From: a bacterium | GTDB taxonomy: Bacteria > SZUA-79 > Acidulodesulfobacterales > Acidulodesulfobacteraceae | Length of the DNA: 34,403 bases | NCBI GenBank assembly: GCA_021789605.1 | Contig: JAJYJI010000021.1 | Location: 1-34,403, forward strand | Direction: 5' to 3' | In this document: piece after piece, positions 6,633-15,019 of the stretch | How positions within the stretch are numbered: the first letter of the stretch is position 1 | Layout: each line of letters opens with the position of its first letter | Notes under the pieces: generated by a model | The model's database searches: none | Told to the model about the DNA's origin: nothing | The model's input: only the letters and a program-made list of their open reading frames with translations | Program-made: the position numbers and the translations under genes

Positions 6633-7535
6633 ATGAAAGAAGAATACGGAAAGGCTTCCGGCGCAAACGGAAGCGAAGAAAAGTACCGCGGCAACGTTCC
6701 GGACGTTTCCGGACGGCGTTCCGCAGACGCAAAAAATAAAAAAATTTTTAAGCTGATTTTTTTTGCTTTGCCGGTTTTGCTTTTTATGCCCGTTTTATTT
6801 TCCGGATGCGCTCCCATGGAACCGGACGTAATTCATCATTTAAAAACACAGGTTAAAAAGTTGAATAAGAAAACTGCGGAATTATCCAAGAGCAATAAAT
6901 ATTTAGAAGCAAAACTTCGGCAGATGCAGTTAAATCTGGCTAACAACGGCGTAAAAATTTCAAGTTTAGATTCAAAAATCAGCGATATTTACGGAAGATA
7001 CGAGGTGGAATCGCACGAACTCGATATATTGCAGAAAAGATTCGGCGAATACCGCATAATGGTAAATAAAGAATTAATCAGATTATTAAAGCTTGCCAAA
7101 GTGCAGCCGGCGCTTCCAGTAAAAAAATCGTTAAGAACATCGCCGGCCGAAAAAGCGAATTCCCGCGAATCGAGTTTTAAAAAAGCTATGGAATTTTATA
7201 ATAATAAAAACTATGCGGGTGCGGCAAGGGCATTCGGCGAATTTTTAGATAGGCACCCGCAGTCCCGTTATGCCGCGGATGCAATGTTCTATAGGGCAGA
7301 GGCAAATTTTAACCTTAAGAAGTATCCGGTTTCCATTCTGGAATTTCATAAATTTTCTCAATTTTATCCAAAAAATTCGCATGTTCCAACCGCGATATAT
7401 CTGCAGGGCGTCGGTTTTTTAAAGGTTTCGGACCCATCGGACGCTTCAATTTTATTCCGGCAGGTAATAGCCAAGTATCCGGCTTCTGAGGCGGCGGGAC
7501 TTTCTAAGAAGGCGCTTAAAAGACTTTCCCGATAA
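6633..7535 (+). CDS. CpoB/YbgF-like TPR protein, predicted lipoprotein
   Basis: CpoB/YbgF coordinates outer-membrane constriction with cell-wall synthesis in the Tol system. Here residues 1-39 are charged, about 40-57 are hydrophobic, and FSGC (Cys59) looks like a lipobox. Residues about 65-155 are heptad-rich (LKTQVKKLNKKTAELSKSN), probably a trimerising coiled coil. Residues about 178-295 carry TPR-like repeats (AMEFYNNKNYAGAARAFGEF, FYPKNSHVPTAIYLQG). This is the coiled-coil plus TPR plan of YbgF. Two points are odd: YbgF is usually soluble rather than lipidated, and about 39 residues precede the hydrophobic segment. No alternative start lies between the ATG and that segment. The gene sits where pal would be expected. 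Confidence 0.78.
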   Translation: MKEEYGKASGANGSEEKYRGNVPDVSGRRSADAKNKKIFKLIFFALPVLLFMPVLFSGCAPMEPDVIHHLKTQVKKLNKKTAELSKSNKYLEAKLRQMQLNLANNGVKISSLDSKISDIYGRYEVESHELDILQKRFGEYRIMVNKELIRLLKLAKVQPALPVKKSLRTSPAEKANSRESSFKKAMEFYNNKNYAGAARAFGEFLDRHPQSRYAADAMFYRAEANFNLKKYPVSILEFHKFSQFYPKNSHVPTAIYLQGVGFLKVSDPSDASILFRQVIAKYPASEAAGLSKKALKRLSR

Positions 7536-7541
7536 AAGCCG

Positions 7542-8582
7542 ATGAAAGATGCCGATGCCTTTAATTTAGCATTTGAATCAAGCTGCGACGATTTTTCATG
7601 CGCGGTGCTTTATAAAAACGGAAAAGATGTAAAAATACTTTCCAACGTAATTTACTCGCAGGATTTTGTTCACGGCATTTACGGGGGCGTCGTTCCGGAG
7701 CTTGCTTCAAGAAATCATATAAAGGCTTCCCTGCCGGCTCTAAGGATAGCCATCGACAAAGCCGGCATAAAGTTGGAAAACGTCGAACTTATATCGGCTA
7801 CTTCCGGTCCCGGACTTGTCGGTTCTTTATTGATAGGCCTTATGGAAGCCAAAACCATATCCTTTGCTTTAAACATTCCCATAGTAAAAATAAATCATAT
7901 TGAAGGACATATATTCAGCCCCTTTCTGGAAACGGCCGAAAGATTTCCGTTTATAGCGCTCGTTATTTCGGGAGGGCATACCCATATATATATCGTGAAA
8001 TCCCACGGCGATATCAGACTTATCGGAAGAACGAGGGACGATGCCTGCGGAGAGCTTTTCGACAAGGTTTCCAATTATTTAGGCTTCGGATATCCCGGGG
8101 GTAAAATTATAGACGTGCTGGCGGAAAAAGGAGATAAAGAAGCTTTTAAGTTTCCGCTCCCTATGTTCCACAGCCGTAATTTAGATATGAGTTTCAGCGG
8201 GCTTAAAACCGCCGTTATTTCCGCCATAGACAGTCTAGGCGGCCCCGGTAAAATAAAAAAAGAGACGGCTTGCGATATTCTTGCTTCGGTTCGCGAAGCC
8301 GTAGCCGCAGTTTTATATAAAAAGACGGCGGCCGCCTGCAGGATGTACGGTATCGATACCGTCGCAGTTTCCGGAGGGGTTTCCGCAAATTCGAGGATAA
8401 GGTCGCTGTTCGGCGATTATGGAAAAAATGACGGTTTAAGAATAATTTTTCCTTCCGTTTCTCTTTCTACCGATAATGCGGCTATAATAGGTTATGCCGG
8501 TTTTTTTAAGACCCCCGTGGACCCCGTTAAAAACAGGGAAGAATTTTTAAATATTAACGCCGATTCTTCTTGGGAACTATGA
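7542..8582 (+). CDS. tsaD: tRNA N6-adenosine threonylcarbamoyltransferase (TsaD/Gcp)
   Basis: TsaD transfers the threonylcarbamoyl group from TC-AMP to A37 of ANN-decoding tRNAs, working with TsaB and TsaE. Visible are the iron-binding histidines in INHIEGH, the ATPase-fold motifs LVISGGHTH and FDKVSNYLGFGYPGG, the SFSGLKTAV loop and VSGGVSANSRIR near the C-terminus. The start FESSCDDFSCAV is a slightly divergent form of the usual IETSCDET motif. At 346 residues it has normal length. It follows the CpoB-like gene by 6 bases and its stop overlaps the ksgA start (ATGA). tsaB, tsaC and tsaE are not in the window. Confidence 0.96.
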   Translation: MKDADAFNLAFESSCDDFSCAVLYKNGKDVKILSNVIYSQDFVHGIYGGVVPELASRNHIKASLPALRIAIDKAGIKLENVELISATSGPGLVGSLLIGLMEAKTISFALNIPIVKINHIEGHIFSPFLETAERFPFIALVISGGHTHIYIVKSHGDIRLIGRTRDDACGELFDKVSNYLGFGYPGGKIIDVLAEKGDKEAFKFPLPMFHSRNLDMSFSGLKTAVISAIDSLGGPGKIKKETACDILASVREAVAAVLYKKTAAACRMYGIDTVAVSGGVSANSRIRSLFGDYGKNDGLRIIFPSVSLSTDNAAIIGYAGFFKTPVDPVKNREEFLNINADSSWEL

Positions 8583-9463
8583 AAAAATCGCCCAAAGGAC
8601 GCAAGGTAATTTACGGCCAGAATTTTTTAGTCAACAGGGAAACCGCCCGCAGTATAGTAGATTCGTGTAATTTTTCCGCCGAAGACGACGTGCTGGAGAT
8701 AGGGCCGGGAGAGGGCGCATTAACGAAATTTATCGCGGGCAATACGAAAACTTTTACGGCGCTGGAAATAGATTCTTTTTATTATGAACTGATTAAGGGA
8801 AAATTTGATTTAAATAAATATCCGGGCGTCAATATATTGAACGAAGACGCCTTAAAGTTTAATTATAATGCCCTTAGCGCCGGGCTTTCTTCTAAAATAA
8901 GAATAATTTCCAATCTTCCTTATGAAATCTCCGGTCCCGTTATTGAAAAATTTATTAAGGAAAAAGACGCTTTTGCCGATTTAACTCTTATGTTTCAAAA
9001 AGAATTTGCGGAAAGGCTTTATTCGAGAGAGAACGATTCCGGAAGAGGGGCTTTAAGCGTCATAGCCGAACTCAATTTTGATATCGTAAAAATTTTAGAT
9101 GCGGATAAGTCCGATTTCAGCCCCGCGCCGAAGGTCGATTCGACGGTTCTGAGGCTTACGCCGAGATATCATACGGACGAAAGTTTCGCATGGGCGGCCG
9201 GCGACCCATTTTTCGGCTATTTTGTCCATCAGATTTTTAAATTAAGGAGAAAGAAACTTAGAAATTCTATATACGCTTCGTTTTTTGGGGTGCCTCCTGA
9301 TGTAAAAGAAAAAATATTTTCCGGTTTAAATATAGATTTAAACAAAAGGCCGCAGGAATTGACGGCGGAGGAGTTCATAAAAGCCGCAAAACAATACGAC
9401 GGCTATTTAAAAGCGGCCGAAAAAAAGTCTAATAATGCTTTAACCGGACGCCGGGAACCGTAA
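8579..9463 (+). CDS. rsmA: 16S rRNA (adenine1518/1519-N6) dimethyltransferase
   Basis: RsmA (KsgA) dimethylates two adjacent adenines near the 3' end of 16S rRNA during small-subunit maturation. Motifs seen are YGQNFLVN at the N-terminus, the SAM-binding EIGPGEGALT, the acidic residue in ALEIDSFY, the catalytic NLPY, and MFQKEFAERL. A helical C-terminal domain includes KLRRKKLRNS. I chose the ATG that overlaps the tsaD stop as ATGA; a TTG three codons upstream is also open but less likely. That gives 294 residues. Overlap with tsaD implies translational coupling. Confidence 0.95.
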   Translation: MKKSPKGRKVIYGQNFLVNRETARSIVDSCNFSAEDDVLEIGPGEGALTKFIAGNTKTFTALEIDSFYYELIKGKFDLNKYPGVNILNEDALKFNYNALSAGLSSKIRIISNLPYEISGPVIEKFIKEKDAFADLTLMFQKEFAERLYSRENDSGRGALSVIAELNFDIVKILDADKSDFSPAPKVDSTVLRLTPRYHTDESFAWAAGDPFFGYFVHQIFKLRRKKLRNSIYASFFGVPPDVKEKIFSGLNIDLNKRPQELTAEEFIKAAKQYDGYLKAAEKKSNNALTGRREP

Positions 9464-9554
9464 AAATTGCTTTAAATAATTTATAAATCCCTGCGGCGGC
9501 TTAAGGTATTGTATTATAATATATAATTAATATAAATCGGGGCGGCACGTCATT

Positions 9555-11036
9555 ATGGAAAAAGCGGTTATCGCGCTTGACCTTGGCACCACTGGCAATA
9601 AGGCAATAGCGTTTAACGAAAAAGGCGAAATAGTCTGTTCTTCTTATAAGGTATTTTCGCAGATTTATCCGAAACCGGCATGGGTCGAGCAAAATCCTTA
9701 CGATATTTTAAACGCCGCCGTAAAAGCGCTTAAAGAAACGATAGAAAAGTCCGGTTCGCGCGTTATAACCTCCATCGGAATAACAAATCAGAGAGAAACC
9801 GCCATATTGTGGAATAAAAAAACCGGAAAGCCGGTTTATAACGCAATAGTCTGGCAATGCAGAAGGACGGCAAAAGACTGCGAAGATTTATCGGAATACC
9901 GCAAAACGGTTAAAGAAAAGACGGGCTTATTTTTGGACCCGTATTTTTCGGCGACAAAAATTAAATGGATACTGGATAACGTCGGCGGCGTGAAAAGTAT
10001 TGCGGAGAAAGGCGAAATAGCTTTCGGAACTGTTGACAGCTGGATTTTATGGAATTTAACGGATGACAGGGTTCATGCGACTGATGATTCCAATGCCTCC
10101 AGAACGCTTTTGTATAATATAAACACCTTAAAATACGACGAAGAACTTCTTAAAATTTTCGGCGTACCGGAATGCATCCTTCCGGAAGTTTTTGACAGCA
10201 ATCATATATTCGGCCGCACCGATAAGGCTGTAACCTCGAAGCCTATACCGGTCGTCGGAATTTTGGGCGACCAGCAGGCTTCGCTTTTTGCCCACGGCGG
10301 CTTTGAAAAAGGCATTATAAAAAACACTTACGGAACGGGGCTTTTCGCAATGATTGAAACGGGGCATAAGATTTATAACGCGGATAAATTGGTCGCGACC
10401 GTTGCGCGGAAGTTTGACGGCCTGCCTTATTACGCGCTGGAAGGCAGTATTTTCACGGGCGGGGACATTATACGTTTCATTAAGGAAAATTTGAATTTTA
10501 TAAATTCTGCGCAGGAATCTTCGGATGCGGCAAAGAAACTTAATTCTAACGGCGGAGTATATTTTGTTCCGGCATTGTCCGGCCTCGGCGCGCCGTTCTG
10601 GGACCCTGACGCGAGGGGGCTCATTATCGGCTTAACCGGAGCGGCAACCAAAGGACATATAATTAGAGCCTCTTTAGAATCATTGGCCTACCAGACAAAG
10701 GATGTAATCGCAGAATTTGAAAATACATTAAAAGGGAGGCTCGATTTATCGGAATACAGGCTCAGGGTTGACGGCAAGGCAACCGAAAACGATTTTTTAA
10801 TGCAGTTTCAGTCGGATATTTTAAATATGAGGGTGGAAAAGACCGTTTTTACAGAAATGACGGCTTTAGGAATTGCCGGTTTAAGCGCGGTAACCACAGG
10901 TTTCTGGACTGAGGAATCGTTCCGCGGAATTAAAAAAATCGAAAAGATATATAATCCGGAAATCGACGACGATTCCAGAAACGCTTTGTACGCTAAATGG
11001 CGGGAAGCAGTTTTAAAATCTTTAAAATGGGCATAA
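9555..11036 (+). CDS. glpK: Glycerol kinase (FGGY family)
   Basis: GlpK phosphorylates glycerol to glycerol-3-phosphate with ATP. The 493 residues match the family length. Motifs include the N-terminal phosphate-binding LDLGTTGNKAIAF, GITNQRETAILW, IVWQCRRT, FGTVDSWILWNLT, HATDDSNASRTLLYN, the GDQQASLF block, KNTYGTGLFAM and the ATP-site FTGGDIIRF. The order and the NQRE and DQQ motifs favour glycerol over other FGGY sugars. The HATDDSNASR block differs a little from the usual HVTDxTNASR. No glpF, glpD or regulator is nearby. A TATAAT at 9515-9520 could be a -10, but I see no matching -35. The gene stands alone between rsmA and a small TPR gene. Confidence 0.9.
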   Translation: MEKAVIALDLGTTGNKAIAFNEKGEIVCSSYKVFSQIYPKPAWVEQNPYDILNAAVKALKETIEKSGSRVITSIGITNQRETAILWNKKTGKPVYNAIVWQCRRTAKDCEDLSEYRKTVKEKTGLFLDPYFSATKIKWILDNVGGVKSIAEKGEIAFGTVDSWILWNLTDDRVHATDDSNASRTLLYNINTLKYDEELLKIFGVPECILPEVFDSNHIFGRTDKAVTSKPIPVVGILGDQQASLFAHGGFEKGIIKNTYGTGLFAMIETGHKIYNADKLVATVARKFDGLPYYALEGSIFTGGDIIRFIKENLNFINSAQESSDAAKKLNSNGGVYFVPALSGLGAPFWDPDARGLIIGLTGAATKGHIIRASLESLAYQTKDVIAEFENTLKGRLDLSEYRLRVDGKATENDFLMQFQSDILNMRVEKTVFTEMTALGIAGLSAVTTGFWTEESFRGIKKIEKIYNPEIDDDSRNALYAKWREAVLKSLKWA

Positions 11037-11141
11037 TCCGATTAGCGGCGGCTGCGGAAGTAGAATTACGATTTTTTATATGCTACAATTAAATATAGGT
11101 ATAAAATTCGCCTATAAAAATGAAATACTGAGGTCGAAAAA

Positions 11142-11513
11142 ATGAAAAAAATCATCGTTTTAGGATTAATATTGATATTGCCCATGATTGTATTTTCAAA
11201 GAACGCCTTTGCGGTTAAGACGTCTGCCGGAGCAAATGATCCGGTCAACATTCACAGCGCTAAATTTCAATATAATAAAGCTCTTACGGCTATGCAAGGA
11301 AAATATTATTACTCCGCGGTTCAGCATTTTCAAAAAGCAATCCTTATTAAGCCGCATTTCGCCCTGGCATGGGCGCATATGGGAGTAGCGCTGCACAGGC
11401 TCGGTTTTCCTTCCCTCGGCATAGTCAGTCTTAAGAAAGCTTTAGAATATAATCCGAATATAAAGTGGGCAAAAATTAAATTAAAAAAATACCTTGCCAG
11501 CCCCAGAAGGTAA
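11142..11513 (+). CDS. Small exported TPR-repeat protein
   Basis: This 123-residue protein starts with a clear Sec signal peptide (MKK, hydrophobic core to about residue 18, cleavage likely after NAFA at 24). The remainder holds about two and a half TPR units: residues about 38-70 (YNKALTAMQGKYYYSAVQHFQKAI), about 71-104 (FALAWAHMGVALHRLGFPSL) and a closing basic helix. TPRs mediate protein-protein contacts; no enzyme motif is present and the partner is unknown. It lies 105 bases after glpK. That gap has a TATAGG/CCTATA inverted repeat at 11094-11116. The next gene starts 9 bases downstream, so the two may be co-transcribed. Confidence 0.75.
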   Translation: MKKIIVLGLILILPMIVFSKNAFAVKTSAGANDPVNIHSAKFQYNKALTAMQGKYYYSAVQHFQKAILIKPHFALAWAHMGVALHRLGFPSLGIVSLKKALEYNPNIKWAKIKLKKYLASPRR

Positions 11514-11522
11514 AGCGGATAA

Positions 11523-12365
11523 ATGGGTTTTAACGGTTTTGACGCGTTTGCGGAATCGCCCGTATTCGAAAATATTATAAAAAAAGAAGCCTTAAGCTTG
11601 AATATCGCTTTTGCCTGCTTTTACGGGTCGAGGAACTATAATCTCGAAACGGATAAAAGCGATTACGATTTTTTTATAGTATATTACCCCTCATTCGAAA
11701 ATTTTTATACGCATATGTTTTCAAGGTCGTCCGTTATAGAAAAAGATTACGATTATTTTATAACGCCTTTCCATGAATACTTCCGGCATGCTATGAACGG
11801 GAACATAAAATTCATCGAACCTTTGATATGCGGCACTTTTGCCTATGGAATAAAAAATTCCGAGAGATTTTCCGACGTTTTAAAATTAACCGAAAAAATA
11901 AAAAAATTTATATTAATAAATTTTAAAAAAAATTTCAATGCTATTTCCGGAATAATAAAAAATAAAAAATTAAATATAGTAAAAGGGGAATATACGTCTA
12001 ATACCTTAAAATATAAGGATTTATACGGTTACGATATTAAAGAGGCGATTAATTCTTTAAGATTGGCTTATTTACTGGAAAATTATATAGAAACCGGAGA
12101 GTTTTCTTTTACGGTAAAACAAAATCCTATTTATGAAGAGTTTGAAATTTATATGAACGATATTAACGCCCGTAAAATATCTAAAAATTATTATTTAGAC
12201 ATAATAAATAAAAAAATTAAAGGCTTGGCAGGTTTAGAACGAATTTTAATTTCTAAAGAAGAATCCGTAGAAACGGAATTTACCGGAATAAAACATGGGT
12301 TCGAAAAAGATATTATGGATATATGCAAAGCCGAAGCCTGTTTTGGATTTGAAAAAGGGGTTTAA
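11523..12365 (+). CDS. Nucleotidyltransferase-fold protein (pol beta superfamily), function unknown
   Basis: Residues 34-51 read YGSRNYNLETDKSDYDFF, the GS-x(n)-D-x-D signature of pol-beta-superfamily nucleotidyltransferases, with Gly35-Ser36 and probable metal ligands Asp47 and Asp49. The spacing and surrounding residues resemble YcgL/RlaP-type predicted nucleotidyltransferases (GSRxYGLxxxxSDYD), whose substrates are mostly unknown. The middle and C-terminal parts are Lys-, Ile- and Asn-rich and helical, with no motif I recognise. The gene has a visibly higher A/T content than its neighbours, with long A-runs such as those around 11898-11935, so recent transfer or relaxed selection is possible. 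It ends 23 bases before panD. No toxin-antitoxin partner is recognisable. Confidence 0.65.
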   Translation: MGFNGFDAFAESPVFENIIKKEALSLNIAFACFYGSRNYNLETDKSDYDFFIVYYPSFENFYTHMFSRSSVIEKDYDYFITPFHEYFRHAMNGNIKFIEPLICGTFAYGIKNSERFSDVLKLTEKIKKFILINFKKNFNAISGIIKNKKLNIVKGEYTSNTLKYKDLYGYDIKEAINSLRLAYLLENYIETGEFSFTVKQNPIYEEFEIYMNDINARKISKNYYLDIINKKIKGLAGLERILISKEESVETEFTGIKHGFEKDIMDICKAEACFGFEKGV

Positions 12366-12388
12366 ATATATTATAATATATCTTAAAT

Positions 12389-12748
12389 ATGCAAAAAATT
12401 TTACTTAAATCTAAAATACACAGGGTAAAGATAACCGACGCGAACCTCGAATACGAAGGTTCTATTTCCATCGACGAAGAGCTGATGGAGCAGGCGAGAA
12501 TCCTGCCGTACGAAAAGGTCAGCGTATGGGACATAAACAACGGCGCCAGATTTGAAACATATGCGATTCCGGCGGTAAAACACTCCGGCGATATAATAGT
12601 TAACGGTGCGGCTTCGCGGTTAGTGCAGGTCGCAGACATTATAATTATCGCCACGTTCGGAATTTACGACGAAAAAGAGCTGGACGGGTTCAAACCCGTA
12701 TTGGTTTACGTTGACGGAAAAAATCATGCCGCCGATATAGTAAAATAA
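12389..12748 (+). CDS. panD: Aspartate 1-decarboxylase proenzyme
   Basis: PanD decarboxylates L-aspartate to beta-alanine for pantothenate and CoA synthesis. It is made as a proenzyme that cleaves itself to form a pyruvoyl group. The cleavage pair Gly24-Ser25 is present (YEGSIS), as are the active-site residues known from E. coli at the same numbers: Lys9, Tyr22, Arg54 and Tyr58 (ARFETYAI). The INNGARFETY and NGAASR motifs are typical. At 119 residues the length is normal. It is followed 8 bases later by an amidohydrolase and then panC. No good ribosome-binding site is visible; instead a 16-base AT palindrome lies between the previous stop and this start. Confidence 0.96.
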   Translation: MQKILLKSKIHRVKITDANLEYEGSISIDEELMEQARILPYEKVSVWDINNGARFETYAIPAVKHSGDIIVNGAASRLVQVADIIIIATFGIYDEKELDGFKPVLVYVDGKNHAADIVK

Positions 12749-12756
12749 AAATTTTA

Positions 12757-14076
12757 ATGAAAAAATATTATGCCGATTACATACTGACTTCGGCGAAATC
12801 TTCCGATTCCCTCCCCGCCTTTATAATAAACGGCAGCCTGACGGCAGATGAAACAAACGGCAATATCTTAAGCGTAGAAAAAATAGAAAAAAATGGCATA
12901 AAAAAAAAGAAAGGTCGGGATGCAGTTCCTTTCAAAACCTTAATGGTTCCCGGATTTATCAATGCCCATACCCATACCGACATTACTTTTAAACCGGACG
13001 ACGATAAAACCCCGCGGATTTTTTCCGGATGGGTTCTATCTCTTATAGAAAAACGCAAGTCCTTAAATTGCCGGGAAACCACAAATTTAAGGCTCAAAGC
13101 GTTTAAAGAGTTTATCGAAAGCGGAACAACCTCGATAGGCGATATTATAGACCCCGCTTCTTTCTGCGATTTAACCGGCATAACGGGGCGCGCCGAATCC
13201 GCTCCAAGAGTTAAAGGCTTTATAGAATTAAGGGGGCTCGACCCTTCTTGTGCCGCTCAAAGAATCGAGGAATTTAAGAATTTCGTCAAAAATAATGCCG
13301 AAGCCTTTAAAAATAACGAAAAATATTTTTCTCCCGGAATCTCTCCTCATTCCGTATATTCCGTATCCGAAAATTTATTCAAAGAAATATTAAAAGCTAA
13401 CGAAGGATTAAAGCTTAAAATATCGGTTCACTGCGCGGAGCATGCATCAGAAAAGGCTTTTATGGCCGGAAACGGCGGAGATATTGCCGAAAATCTTTTG
13501 CCGGCGCTTAATCTTTCAAAATTTTCGGTTCCGCCGGCGGCTTTCTTATCGCCCGTTTCCTATCTTTATTATTTAAAAATTATAAATAAAAATACGTCCT
13601 TAATACACGCAAACGGGGTAAGCGGCGAAGATATAGATATAATAAAAGAAACCGGAGCGGACGTCATCCACTGTCCGAGAAGCAACGCTTTTTTTAATTC
13701 CGAAAAACTTCCTTTAAAAAAAATTATAGAAAAAGGAATTTCCGTTTCTTTGGGAACCGACGGTCTTTTTTCGAATGAATCCTTAAATATTTTAGACGAA
13801 ATTAAGTATGCAAAAAAAATCCATCCCGAAGTGAAAGCGAAAGAGCTGTTTTATATGGCTACCGAAGGCGGCGCAAAGGCCATTTCTTTCAAGGGGGTTA
13901 CCGGAACCCTAAAACCGGGTTCGTATGCTGATTTTACCGTTTTTAAAATACCTGAAGACAGGATTCTGAATGAAGAAAATATCTATGATGCCGTTATTTC
14001 GTTTGATAAAGCGGATATATTAAAAGTCGCGATAGGAGGCGGCATAGTTTACGGAGAGGCCGGAGGCGGGAAATGA
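12757..14076 (+). CDS. Amidohydrolase-superfamily deaminase (MTA/SAH or aminofutalosine deaminase-like)
   Basis: This is a metal-dependent hydrolase of the amidohydrolase superfamily, closest in pattern to the ATZ/TRZ, MTA/SAH-deaminase and aminodeoxyfutalosine-deaminase group. Metal and catalytic residues are visible: HxH at His71/His73 (NAHTHTD), His225 with nearby Glu228 (SVHCAEHASE), His284 (LIHANG) and Asp335 (SLGTDGLF). The CPRSNAFF and KGVTGTLKPGSYADFTVF stretches are also typical of the group. The 439-residue length is normal. Substrate is not determinable by eye. It is placed between panD and panC and overlaps panC by 4 bases (ATGA), so it is translated with the pantothenate genes; whether it works in that pathway is unknown. 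Confidence 0.8.
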   Translation: MKKYYADYILTSAKSSDSLPAFIINGSLTADETNGNILSVEKIEKNGIKKKKGRDAVPFKTLMVPGFINAHTHTDITFKPDDDKTPRIFSGWVLSLIEKRKSLNCRETTNLRLKAFKEFIESGTTSIGDIIDPASFCDLTGITGRAESAPRVKGFIELRGLDPSCAAQRIEEFKNFVKNNAEAFKNNEKYFSPGISPHSVYSVSENLFKEILKANEGLKLKISVHCAEHASEKAFMAGNGGDIAENLLPALNLSKFSVPPAAFLSPVSYLYYLKIINKNTSLIHANGVSGEDIDIIKETGADVIHCPRSNAFFNSEKLPLKKIIEKGISVSLGTDGLFSNESLNILDEIKYAKKIHPEVKAKELFYMATEGGAKAISFKGVTGTLKPGSYADFTVFKIPEDRILNEENIYDAVISFDKADILKVAIGGGIVYGEAGGGK

Positions 14077-14903
14077 AAATTATAACAGATATAGATGAAA
14101 TGAAGGAGTTTTCGCGTAATTTAAAGAAAGCGTCAAAGAAAGCCGCTTTCGTCCCGACTATGGGCAAGCTTCACGCCGGACATAAAAAACTTGTCGAAGA
14201 AGCGAAAAAATACGGCGAAACGGTAGTTTCCATATTCGTCAATCCCCTGCAGTTTGCGCCCAACGAGGATTTCGACAATTATCCGAGGGACGCCGAAAAA
14301 GACGCGGAAATACTGTCCGATATGAACGTATCCTGCCTTTTTTATCCGCCTCCGGACATCGTTAAAAATACCGAAACTTTCTTAATAAACCCCAAATATT
14401 CGGGAATATTAGAAGGGGTTTTCAGGCCGGAGCATTTTCAAGGCGTTCTTACCATAGTTATGAAGCTGTTTTGCATAGTAGTTCCCGATTTTGCTTTTTT
14501 CGGGCTTAAAGATTATCAGCAGTATATTTTGATTAAAAAGATGGCGGAAGATTATTTCTTAGGCGTTAAAATTATTCCGGTAGAAACGGTCAGGGAAAAA
14601 TCCGGATTGGCGATGAGTTCCAGAAACGTTTATTTAAGCGAAGAGGATAAAAAAAAGGCGTGCGCGTTTTACGGCGCGTTAAAAAAGACCGCGGATTTAT
14701 TTAAAGGCGGCGAAAAATCGTCCGAAAAATTAACTTCTTTCGTTATAAAAGAATTAATCAACGCCGAATTTGCGATAGATTACGCAAAAATTACGGATGA
14801 AGGGCTGGGCGGCGGGAAGCCTGATGCCGAATGCGGAGATATTTTGCTGGCGGCCGTCAGATTTAAAGGCGTAAGACTTTTAGACAATATTTATTTTATA
14901 TAA
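14073..14903 (+). CDS. panC: Pantothenate synthetase (pantoate--beta-alanine ligase)
   Basis: PanC joins pantoate and beta-alanine through a pantoyl-adenylate intermediate, using the beta-alanine made by panD two genes upstream. Class I adenylyltransferase motifs are present: FVPTMGKLHAGH at 27-37 with His34 and His37 of the HxGH signature, and SGLAMSSRNVYL as the KMSKS-like loop. SIFVNPLQFAPNEDF, RPEHFQGVLTIV and FFGLKDYQQ are family blocks. The 276-residue length is typical. The ATG overlaps the previous stop. panB and panE are not in the window, so pantoate must be supplied from elsewhere. Confidence 0.96.
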   Translation: MKIITDIDEMKEFSRNLKKASKKAAFVPTMGKLHAGHKKLVEEAKKYGETVVSIFVNPLQFAPNEDFDNYPRDAEKDAEILSDMNVSCLFYPPPDIVKNTETFLINPKYSGILEGVFRPEHFQGVLTIVMKLFCIVVPDFAFFGLKDYQQYILIKKMAEDYFLGVKIIPVETVREKSGLAMSSRNVYLSEEDKKKACAFYGALKKTADLFKGGEKSSEKLTSFVIKELINAEFAIDYAKITDEGLGGGKPDAECGDILLAAVRFKGVRLLDNIYFI

Positions 14904-14922
14904 TTTTTTTTATTTGAATTAA

Positions 14923-14950
14923 TTGAAAAAACAAATTTTCATGATATTAT
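14923..14950 (+). promoter_or_regulatory. Predicted sigma-70 promoter before the alpha-glucan block
   Basis: TTGAAA (5 of 6), a 16-base spacer and TATTAT (5 of 6) lie in the 116-base gap after panC. This is the only good promoter match before the DUF4912-like gene and would serve the following block. The next start has a clear AAAGGTGA ribosome-binding site 6 bases upstream. Confidence 0.5.
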
Positions 14951-15019
14951 AGTAATATATAGTTTAATATAGCTTTAAATGTTCCGGCAATCTTCAACTT
15001 TCCTGAAAGGTGACAGAAA

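Noticed and set aside
12366-12381. 16-bp palindrome ATATATTATAATATAT before panD
   Set aside because: All A/T in a very AT-rich spot, where perfect short palindromes are expected by chance.
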